Shown: positions 56,052 through 64,000 of the stretch, piece after piece
How positions within the stretch are numbered: position 1 is the stretch's first letter
Layout: every line of letters starts with the position of its first letter
Origin: Miscanthus floridulus
Taxonomy: Eukaryota; Streptophyta; Magnoliopsida; Poales; Poaceae
Direction of reading: 5' to 3'
Assembly: GCF_019320115.1 (NCBI RefSeq)
Contig: NC_089582.1
Span: forward strand, 124,025,259-124,089,258
DNA length: 64,000 nt
Notes under the pieces: generated by a model
Told to the model about the DNA's origin: nothing
Databases searched by the model: none
What the model saw: the letters and a program-made list of their open reading frames with translations, nothing else
Program-made: the position numbers and the translations under genes

Positions 56052-56595
56052 TGCCAACCCCCCCTTTATGAGGCTGCTGCGCGGGATGGGCCGGCCCAAG
56101 GCCGATGCCGTGGCCTCCCTCCACTCCCTGCGACTGCCCGAATGGGCCACGCTGGGCCGAAAATCAAAAATGGGTTCAATCCCATTTCAATGGCCTGGCT
56201 GGCTCCTTTTCTTCTTTTTATTTATTTTCAGCATTAATTCGTCAATGACTATATTAGTCTCTTATAATTATGTGCTGTAAAATTAAGTACTCTTGTGTTT
56301 AGTCACTGACTTTAATTATAGTTGTACTTGTGATATTTTATCATTGTAAAATATCCATTTATGATATTATTCAAAGTATTTGTCCCTGTATGTATGGCAA
56401 ATCCAATAAATAATATCCTTGTAATGACGACCTTGATCTTGCAAATTATTTTGCAATCGATCATTTTATTTAAGCCCCTTTTATGCTTTTATAACTTTAA
56501 AGCACTTAGCGCTTAAATAATGGATGCGACATTTTATGTATATTTTCTCATCAATTGTATAACGTGCGTACCCAACATCACAAATGAGAACATTT

Positions 56596-56873
56596 GGTCT
56601 ACATCTTTTCACAAAGATGACTACCATTAATTCGCATTCCTATTGGCCATACACAAGGTAGCACCATAGTTGCTACTGTGGGATCTACACTAAGTCCACA
56701 ACTTAGTGACTATCCTCAACGTGCGTACCCAATTCGTTTGTGAATTGACTAAGGTCTTCATCATTCTTGATGACTACCTTAAGACGTGTTTATACAACTT
56801 GCATAATTACCTGGCATCTACTGTTAATACAGACTATGCCCAATTTGAGGTCTACACTTTTATGGTGACTACC
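56596..56873 (+). repeat. Array of small hairpins in the leader of element G
   Basis: Six stem-loops in 280 bases are each followed by GACTA or ACTA(C/T)C: CATCTTT/AAAGATG (56,602-56,619), CACTAAGT/ACTTAGTG (56,688-56,708), AATTC/GAATT (about 56,731-56,745), TCATCA/TGATGA (56,758-56,773), CTGT/ACAG (56,821-56,832) and CAC/GTG (about 56,855-56,867). Most are preceded by GGTCTA, GATCTA, GGTCTT or CATCTA. CGTGCGTACCCAA occurs twice (56,564 and 56,719). Confidence 0.65.
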
Positions 56874-57018
56874 TCCATTATTTAATTATGCACATGAGAT
56901 CTTTACAATATCAATAATACAAGATTTATCTTGTATCCATTTTGCATCCCATAATTACAACACACCACAACATTTTAATAACTTAAAATGTTTTGATGGT
57001 TTGCCTCATATAGGATCA

Positions 57019-58074
57019 ATGACCGTCAAAGAGTTTGATTTGCTTGCTCTAGACGGCCACAATTATCCCACATGGGCTGTGGACATAAAGGTTAGTCTTG
57101 CGTCCCGTGGACTTTATCGAGCTGTGTCACCACCCGAAGAGGGTGTTGCACCTCTTGATGATCAACATGTATACACGGCCCTATATCTTATTAGGAGCCA
57201 TATTCATCCTGATCTTAAGGCTGAATACTTGTTGGAAGAGAACCCACGAAATCTATGGAATTCTCTTAAGCAACGCTATGAACAACAAAAGGCACTTGTC
57301 CTGCCTGCGGCCAACTATGAGTGGACGCAACTTCGCTTACAGGATTTTAAAACTGTGAGTGATTACAACCATGTTGTTCATAGGATTTGCTCAAAGTTGC
57401 AATTCTGCGAGAAAGAACCTACAGATGCGGATAAAATAGAAAAGACTCTGTCTACTATGCTTCCCTCTGAAAGGATTCTTCAACAACAATACCGTGAAAG
57501 GCGTTTCCAGGTTTATTCTGAGCTTATTCAAACTTTACTTGAGGCCGAAAAATATTCTGAACTTATGGTTTGGAATAATCAGCAACGCCCCGTAGGATCT
57601 GCTCCATTGCCTGAAGTACATGCTTACACTCAGAATAAACCCAAATTTGATGGTGGACATTCTAAGACCCATCATCAGGAAAATTCTAAGAAAGGTAAAA
57701 AACAACGCAGACGCAATAAGAAATCCCAAACTCGTGTTCCCAACAAGGGTAAGAACATTTCCAAAAATAGGAATGACAAACCTGTGTGTCAGAAGTGTGG
57801 TTGTTATAGCCATACTACAAAGAAATGTCGTACCCCAAGTCATCTTGTTGATCTCTATTTAAAGTCTGTGGGTCGCGGACGTGCTGCACCAGGACAGAAG
57901 TATGAAGCCCACTTCAACATTCAACCTGACACCACCAGAAATGAGGCTTGTTGTTCGCAACAAGTTCCAATGGAACCAAGCAGCAACAACATACGAGGAG
58001 GCGAGGATCTTGCAGATACAGGGAATATGATCGTGGAATATGCATCCAACGACATATTTGGAGACTTTGAATAG
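57019..58074 (+). CDS. Element G gag
   Basis: The capsid/nucleocapsid protein of the copia element. The frame is intact from the ATG at 57,019 (MTVKEFDLLALDGHNYPTW) to TAG at 58,072-58,074. It has the copia gag core (a UBN2-type region, with LWNSLKQRYEQQKALVLP and FCEKEPTDADKIEKTL), a Lys/Arg-rich basic stretch (QRRRNKKSQTR) and one CCHC zinc knuckle CQKCGCYSHTTKKC at about 57,787-57,828. The frame is open upstream of the ATG but no earlier in-frame ATG was found nearby. It is in a different frame from pol. Confidence 0.85.
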   Translation: MTVKEFDLLALDGHNYPTWAVDIKVSLASRGLYRAVSPPEEGVAPLDDQHVYTALYLIRSHIHPDLKAEYLLEENPRNLWNSLKQRYEQQKALVLPAANYEWTQLRLQDFKTVSDYNHVVHRICSKLQFCEKEPTDADKIEKTLSTMLPSERILQQQYRERRFQVYSELIQTLLEAEKYSELMVWNNQQRPVGSAPLPEVHAYTQNKPKFDGGHSKTHHQENSKKGKKQRRRNKKSQTRVPNKGKNISKNRNDKPVCQKCGCYSHTTKKCRTPSHLVDLYLKSVGRGRAAPGQKYEAHFNIQPDTTRNEACCSQQVPMEPSSNNIRGGEDLADTGNMIVEYASNDIFGDFE

Positions 58075-58290
58075 GCTCCCAATCCCTTAGATTCTAGTAT
58101 CTTTATGTCCTAGTGATTATAATAGTTAAAATAATTTATGTCCTATGTGTTGTAAATATTTATTAATGTCATCACTATTTGGTTTGAATATCCAATAAAT
58201 GTAATGTACACATTTGATATTCAATAAAGAAAGTATGTATTCTATATATCACCAAAGAGTTTTATATCAAATTCTTTATTCATATATAGT
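58075..58290 (+). other. AT-rich gag-pol spacer with poly(A)-like signals
   Basis: gag stops at 58,074, and the first clear protease residues lie near 58,310 in another frame. The gap holds AATAAA at 58,194-58,199 and 58,223-58,228. It could end a gag-only transcript; that is inference. Confidence 0.4.
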
Positions 58291-61200
58291 TTCTACGGGG
58301 GTCAATCTGATGGAGGAGGAATTATGCCTAGTGGACAGTGGTACCACTAATTCTATACTTAGAGAAACAAAGTATTTCCAAACTCTTACAAAAAGACAAG
58401 GAAATGTTTTGACAATCGCCGGGCGCGATGCTACGATAGTTGGCTCTGGTCGTACCACTATTATACTCCCCATGGGTACCCAAATTACAATTGAGGATGC
58501 ATTATTGTATCCCGATTCAAAGCGTACCTTGTTAAGTTATAGAGATATCCGTCAAAATGGTTTCCATATAGAAACCCGTGATGACAATAATGAGGAAATT
58601 CTCCTTGTTACTAAAAATAGCGGATATGACAAACGAATTGTTGAGAAAATTCCCTCTTTCCCATCTGGATTGTACTACACATACATTAAACCCGTACCGT
58701 ATGTTGCGTACAAGGTAATTTTTCAGAATGTTGACGCATTCAAAATTTGGCATGAACGCCTTGGCCATCCTGGTATAGGGATGATGCGAAAAATTATCAG
58801 CAATTCTAAAGGTCATGAGTTAATTACTGCTAAATTCCCGAAATCTTCAGATTTTACGTGCACTTCATGCGCTACAGGGAAATTGATCATACGGCCATCG
58901 CCCGTTAAGATCCAAAATGAGCCACTAAAATTTCTTGAACGCATTCAAGGAGATATTTGTGGCCCCATATAACCAAGGTCTGGACCGTTCAGGTACTTCA
59001 TGGTTCTAATAGATGCATCTACTCGATGGTCTCATGTGTGTCTTTTGTCCACACGTAACCATGCTTTTGCAAAAATTATTGCTCAAGTTATTAGACTTAG
59101 GGCACATCATCCTGAACATCAAATTCAATCAATTCGAATGGACAATGCTGCTGAATTTTCCTCAAAGGCTTTTAACGATTATTGTATGGCTTTAGGAATT
59201 CAAGTTCAGCACTCTGTCCCATATGTCTATACACAAAATGGTTTAGCAGAATCTCTTATAAAGAGACTTAAACTCATTGCAAGACCCTTATTACAAAATT
59301 GCAACCTACCAACTTCATGTTGGGGTCATGCAGTCTTACACGCTGCCGACTTAATTCAACTGCGACCAACTGCATATCACGTAGTCTCCCCATTGCAATT
59401 AGTACGTGGAAATATGCCAAATATTTCCCATCTGCGAAAATTCGGTTGCACCGTATACGTACCGATCTCACTGCCTAAGCGTACCTCTATGGGTCCACAT
59501 AGGAAACTTGGTATCTATGTGGGATATCAATCTCCATCAATTATCAAGTACCTCGAGCCTTTTACAGGGGACTTATTCACGGTCCGATACGCTGACTACA
59601 TATTTAATGAGGACCATTTCTCGGCATTAGGGGGAGACTTCAAGTACCAAAACGAATGCCAGGAAATCATCTGGAATGCCCAAGGCATTCCCCCCTCAGA
59701 TCCACGTACTCTAGAGACTGAACAACAAGTTCAGAAAATCATAAACTTGCAACATATTGCAAATAACCTGCCAGAAGCATTTACTGATTATAAGGGTGTC
59801 ACTAAATCCTCTTATCCTGCTCGAAATGCGCCCGAAAGAGTGGAGGTACCAATAAAAACCATTCAACTCCCACTTCCAAAGAAGAGGGGGAGAAGTACAG
59901 CCGCTCCTAAGGATAAAGCTACAAGTAAGCGTCCGAGGATATCGAGGGCAAGATCCTCCAAATCAGTAAATCCAAGCCAACCTCAAGTTGATAGACACCC
60001 AATAGTGGATAAAAATCCAACATCAGGACCAAATCCACAACCCGGATCAACGGTGCATCCAAATTCTAATCCTGGGATATCGGAACACCCTGACTCCATA
60101 GTTTTGGGAAATGTTGAGTCAAATAATGGGGTGAAAGAAATTTTCATCAATTACATAGATTCTGGAGAATCATACGATCGTAAGACTACTGTTGTCGACA
60201 TGTACTTCTCCACAGCAATTGCAGAAATCTTTCTCAATGATCCAGATCCCAAGACCATGGCAGAGTGCAAAAAGCGCTCGGACTGGGCTCAATGGAAAGA
60301 AGCAATTCAAGCTGAGATAGCTTCGCTCACTAGAAGAGGGGTATTCACATCTGCAATACCTACACCTTTCAAAGTCTTTCCTGTAGGCTTTAAATGGGTT
60401 TTCGTCCGAAAACGGAATGAGAACAATGAGGTGGTGAGATATAAAGCGAGGCTAGTAGCACAAGGGTTCACGCAGAGACCCGGCATTGATTACAATGAAA
60501 CCTATTCTCCAGTAATGAGTGGAATTACTTTCCGATACTTAATATCATTGGCAGTTCAAAATCATCTATCTATGCAGTTGATGGATGTGGTGACAGCATA
60601 TCTATATGGGTCACTTGATTCGGACATATACATGAAGGTTCCCGATGGAATCTAAATCCCGAATCCAAACGCAAATCGCAACATGTATTGTGTAAAACTA
60701 CAAAAGTCATTATATGGCTTGAAGCAGTCGGGACGAATGTGGTACAACCGACTGAGGGAATTCCTTCTAAAGAAAGGATTCTCTAACAATGATGATTGTC
60801 CATGTGTTTTTATTAAGAAATCTCGAACGGGATTTTGTATTATATCTGTGTATGTTGATGATTTAAATATCATTGGTAGCCCAAAAGATATAAATGAAGC
60901 ACGCAAACATCTAAAGAGAGAATTCGAGATGAAGGATTTAGGTAAGACTAAGTATTGCCTAGGCTTACAACTTGAGCACCGTCCTTCAGGGATTTTAGTG
61001 CATCAAGCAGCCTATATCCAAAAGATATTGGAGAAATTCAATATGGATAAATCATACCCTAATAAAACTCCGATGGTTGTTCGTTCCTTAGAAATAGGGA
61101 AAGATCCATTTAGACCACGGGATATTGGGGAAAAGATGTTGGGACCAGAGATCCCATATCTCAGTGTCATTGGCGCACTTATGTATCTTGCAAATTGCAC

Positions 61201-61870
61201 CAGGCCTGATATCGCATTTGCAGTGAACTTACTAGCTAGGCATAGTGCGGACCCAACTCACCGTCATTGGATGGGAGTGAAGTGTATCCTCAGATACCTT
61301 AATGGCACAAAGGATCTTGGTTTATTCTTTAAGAAAAATCATGATCCCAGTATGATTGGTTATACTGATGCTGGTTACTTATCTGATCCTCATAATGAAA
61401 AATCCCAAACAGGATTTGTATTCCTACATGGAGGTACAGCTATTTCATGGAAGTCTTCTAAGCAGACTCTGACAGCAACCTCTATTAATCATTCTGAAAT
61501 TATTGCTCTATACGAGGCATCACGAGAATGTGTATGGCTTCGCAGAATGATTAACCACATACAACAGTCATGTGGTATTGGTTCAATCGAATCACCTACA
61601 ATTATCTATGAAGATAATTCCGCTTGTGTTACACAGATGCAATCAGGTTACATAAAGAGCAATATCACTAAGCATATTGTTCCTAAACTGTTTTATCCCC
61701 ATGAATTACAACAAAACGGGGAAATAAACATCTTGCAAATCAAGTCATGTGAAAATCTCGCTGACCTATTTACTAAGTCCTTACCAACTTCTGTGTTTCA
61801 AAAATTAGTACGTGGAATTGGTATGCGGCGACTTCGAGATTTGCCAGAATCAGGGGGAGACATCTCCTAA
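58214..61870 (+). pseudogene. Element G pol: protease, integrase, RT, RNase H, with two in-frame stops
   Basis: One frame carries everything. Protease has LVDSGTTNSIL (about 58,330). Pre-integrase has WHERLGHPG and CTSCATGK. The integrase core has VLIDASTRW, RMDNAAEFSS and NGLAESLIKRLK, followed by a basic C-terminal region. RT has WKEAIQAEIASL, VGFKWVFVRKRN, YKARLVAQGFTQ, YGLKQSGRMWYN and YVDDLNIIG (about 60,850-60,876). RNase H has YTDAGYLSD and SEIIALYEASRECVWL, ending in TAA at 61,868-61,870. TAA at 58,970-58,972 (after GDICGPI) and at 60,653-60,655 (before the YGLKQ segment) break the frame; no frameshift was found. Confidence 0.88.
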
Positions 61871-61971
61871 ATGTTGACCTGTACCAGCATCATATTATAC
61901 TCTTTTCTTTCACAAGTTTTACTTATAAGGTTTCTTGTTAAAGTTTTTAATAAGGTAATATTAACATAAGC

Positions 61972-62415
61972 ATGTGTCATGTTTCCTATTTTCCCCACCG
62001 GGGTTTTTGTGGGAAATATCAAAGACACATATTGCCCTCACAACTCATACATGGTTTTTCCCTAGAAAGGTTTTTCATATGAGTTATCCAAGAGGCAATA
62101 CCAATAATATGTCGTCATATTTTCTCCTAATTTTCCCACTGGATTTTTACAGGAGTTTTAGCGACATATCACTTTATATTGCTTCTCATATTTTTCCTGA
62201 AAAAGGTTTTTGGGGAAGTAATCTATATGTCGTATCTCCAATATTTTCCCCACTGGGGTTTTTAATGGGATACCAATGACATAGTGATTTATTTAAGTCA
62301 CACTCATATATGTTATTTTCTCCTTTTTTTTCCTATAAGGTTTAAAGGAGTTTTTATAGCATATCTATACATAGATATTCCTCAGATTTTCCCCACAGGG
62401 TTTTTCGAGAAATCT
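61972..62415 (+). repeat. Seven consecutive compound hairpins between pol and 3' LTR of element G
   Basis: Units at about 61,972-62,030, 62,030-62,100, 62,107-62,169, 62,176-62,226, 62,226-62,283, 62,305-62,368 and 62,384-62,415. Each has an outer inverted repeat (for example ATGTGTC/GACACAT, TATTGCC/GGCAATA, ATATGTCG/CGACATAT), usually a middle stem (AACTCATA/TATGAGTT; CTCCT/AGGAG), and a core TTTTCCCC-N3-GGGGTTTTT or a weaker form. Outer stem sequences differ between units while the pairing is kept. Confidence 0.8.
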
Positions 62416-62451
62416 AAGCTTACGGCTGCATTGATCTAAAAAAAGATTCAA

Positions 62452-62462
62452 TCAAGGGAGAG
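62452..62462 (+). other. Polypurine tract of element G
   Basis: The purine-rich AAGGGAGAG directly precedes the 3' LTR. It is the expected start of plus-strand DNA synthesis. Confidence 0.75.
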
Positions 62463-62711
62463 TGTTGTGAAACGTTGTCTCCAGGCGAAGAGGCACCTGC
62501 ACACAACAGACGTCTCTTCTACTAGTGATCTCATCTATGAGACAGTTAGGATTAGTAGTAGATTAACCGTTAATTCCGTCACCAAGGGGTCTGTCCTTTG
62601 GTGAACGGTTGTCTCTTGAAGATACCCCTTCAAGTGTATATAATCCATTTGGCAGATCAATGAAAGGCAGTAGTTTCCAAAAATCTTGTTCATTTTCATT
62701 CACTCTTAACA
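62463..62711 (+). repeat. 3' LTR of element G
   Basis: It is identical to the 5' LTR by eye except at four positions, for example TTAACCG for TTAGCAG and GAACGG for GAATGG. GATGT follows it. Confidence 0.93.
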
Positions 62712-62716
62712 GATGT

Positions 62717-63734
62717 TTCACAAATTCTTTAGTTTCTTTAAGCAAAGCAAGATAATATAAATTTGTTAGATTGAAGTTTATATTATATTTTTTATCATCT
62801 CCCAAAAAATACAAATTTAGAATTGCTATTTGGGATTTTGGGTAATCTATCTCTTATAAAGTTAATTCTCACTACAAGTTCTATCTCAACGTATAAGTCA
62901 TCCATGTCATCTTCCAGTACCTATCACGTCATCTTCCACTAGTAGCTATGCCATCGCATTAACTTCCAACCTCTTAATGCAACTAATTTTGATAAGAATG
63001 GATGTAAGAATATGTAGATGATTTAATTTATACATGCAACAGTTTTATTTTTAAGAATCTCGGAGCAATGCACAGGGTATCCTTCTAGTACAAGTGACAT
63101 AGCGCATCTCCCTTCATGTTGCTCTAGCTTCGCCACTGCTTTCTCCCTAAAGCATTGCTAGTCATCATTGCTACCTTAAGTAGCCATGTTTGTTTCTAAT
63201 GTGATAATGACAATAAAGACCTATGGATAGAGGTGTTACATCCTCATCCACACCAAGCCACCATGATAAGTTATAGTCGGTCATAAGAGTAGGCTCCATA
63301 CTTTTAGGACAATATTGTTATGGTCATAGTCTATGAAATTATAAGTGTACATGAATTAGATAATAATGCATGAACATGTTATCAAAAGGTTTTCTACAAC
63401 GCCCTGTATTATATTTCTAAAAAATAGTTACCTAAAAATAGTCGTGACATAATATACAATATATTATATATGTACAACCAACATGTGTTTGCCACTGGTT
63501 TGAGTGCATGTTGTCTTTTCACTAGGGCGAGTGCCTGAAAAAAAAGTCAAAGTAGCAATTTTTTAGAAAACAAACAACATTTTTTTTAAAAAAAAAGAGT
63601 AACCAAAATCTTCTTTTTGATGGTTGCAAGGCTCATCAAACAACATTTCGCTAAGGTTGAAGACACTAAATCACATCCGCCTCAAAAAATGAAAGAATAG
63701 AAGATCCACTTATTTCTCGTTATTCATCGATGTC
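62717..63734. other. Intergenic and promoter stretch
   Basis: AT-rich sequence without a recognisable gene, RNA or transposon end. The last few hundred bases are presumably the promoter of the gene that starts at 63,793. Confidence 0.45.
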
Positions 63735-63742
63735 TATATATA
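63735..63742 (+). promoter_or_regulatory. TATA box of the right-edge gene
   Basis: TATATATA, followed by a pyrimidine-rich CTCTCTTCCTCTTTTCTCTC leader, lies 51-58 bases upstream of the ATG. This is usual for plant genes. Confidence 0.6.
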
Positions 63743-63792
63743 GCCACCTTCTACGTCTCTCTTCCTCTTTTCTCTCTTGGTCTAATTGTTAC

Positions 63793-63865
63793 ATGCAAAG
63801 CTCTCTCTTGCGCAATCTTGTTTTCTTGATTGCCACAATTCTAGCTCTGCCGCTCTCCAAATCAG
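63793..63865 (+). CDS. First exon of a secreted-protein gene, cut by the window end
   Basis: From the ATG at 63,793: 24 codons and one base, then the donor GTAAGA at 63,866. The peptide (starts MQSSLLRNLVFLIATILALP) is a typical signal peptide: a short basic start, a hydrophobic core and then LSKS. A phase-1 intron directly after a signal peptide is common in small secreted cysteine-rich peptides such as defensin-like proteins, but nothing of the mature protein is in the window, so the family is unknown. Confidence 0.55.
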
Positions 63866-64000
63866 GTAAGATCATATCTTGTGACTAATTTAATTCCTAG
63901 TAACCGCTAGATATTTTTACATAATGGATTGAATTCGTTGCAATGAATACGAAAGAAACTATTTTGTCCCAATCGACTTTTATTTGGTTTAAGAAACCTG

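Larger units (their letters stand above)
54499..62711 (+). mobile_element. Copia element G, nearly complete and fairly young
   Basis: This is a Ty1/copia retrotransposon with 249-bp LTRs (54,499-54,747 and 62,463-62,711) and perfect GATGT duplications (54,494-54,498 and 62,712-62,716). The order is 5' LTR, primer-binding site, GC-rich leader with an ORF, AT-rich leader with hairpins, gag, spacer, pol (protease-integrase-RT-RNase H), hairpin array, polypurine tract and 3' LTR. By eye the LTRs differ at four positions (about 1.6%), which points to a recent insertion. pol has two in-frame stops, so this copy cannot make a full polyprotein. Confidence 0.92.

Noticed and set aside
1..64000. tRNA, rRNA or microRNA genes
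   Set aside because: No cloverleaf-like sequence or rRNA segment was recognised by reading. A tRNAscan-SE/Infernal run would be needed to exclude small ones.

Overview
The window is nuclear DNA of a grass (Poaceae), most likely a panicoid/Andropogoneae species such as sorghum, sugarcane or Miscanthus. The evidence is nested LTR retrotransposons of grass gypsy and SIRE-type copia families, GC-rich first exons, GT-AG introns, Tourist/Mutator-type elements and two plant genes. The species is an inference; no sequence search was possible.

Positions 1-39,659 are a repeat island with no intact host gene. Reading the junctions gives a stack of insertions. A SIRE-type copia element (C, minus strand, about 33,272-37,400) is cut in its reverse transcriptase by a gypsy element (B, minus strand, about 4,147-33,271). 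B is cut between reverse transcriptase and RNase H by a second gypsy element (A, minus strand, 6,503-25,898). A is cut by a 4.75-kb LTR-like unit (9,237-13,988) and by a solo copia LTR (18,710-20,642). A second solo LTR (31,092-33,234) lies inside the 5' LTR of B. Fragments of further gypsy elements (D, 1-2,443; F, about 37,400-39,659) and a truncated LTR (E, 2,444-4,146) flank the stack. Elements A, D and F all carry an antisense ORF of the 'putative gypsy type transposon' family between pol and the 3' LTR. All retroelement ORFs here are broken.

Positions 40,300-53,600 hold two host genes, both on the plus strand. The first is a 12-exon large purple acid phosphatase (PAP1/24/27 clade, predicted 617 aa). 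The second is a 9-exon SKA1 homologue (spindle/kinetochore microtubule-binding protein, predicted 274 aa). A non-autonomous Mutator-like element with a 13-bp target duplication lies about 290 bp upstream of the SKA1 start codon. An internally deleted MuDR-type element lies in SKA1 intron 7, and an unrecognised coding-like segment lies in intron 2.

Positions 54,499-62,711 are a nearly complete, fairly young Ty1/copia element (G): 249-bp LTRs with four differences and a perfect GATGT target duplication. Its pol has two in-frame stops. It also carries an unusual GC-rich segment with a 380-codon ORF before gag, an array of small hairpins in the leader, and seven consecutive compound hairpins between pol and the 3' LTR. 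The last 300 bases hold a TATA box and the first exon of a gene for a secreted protein that runs off the window.
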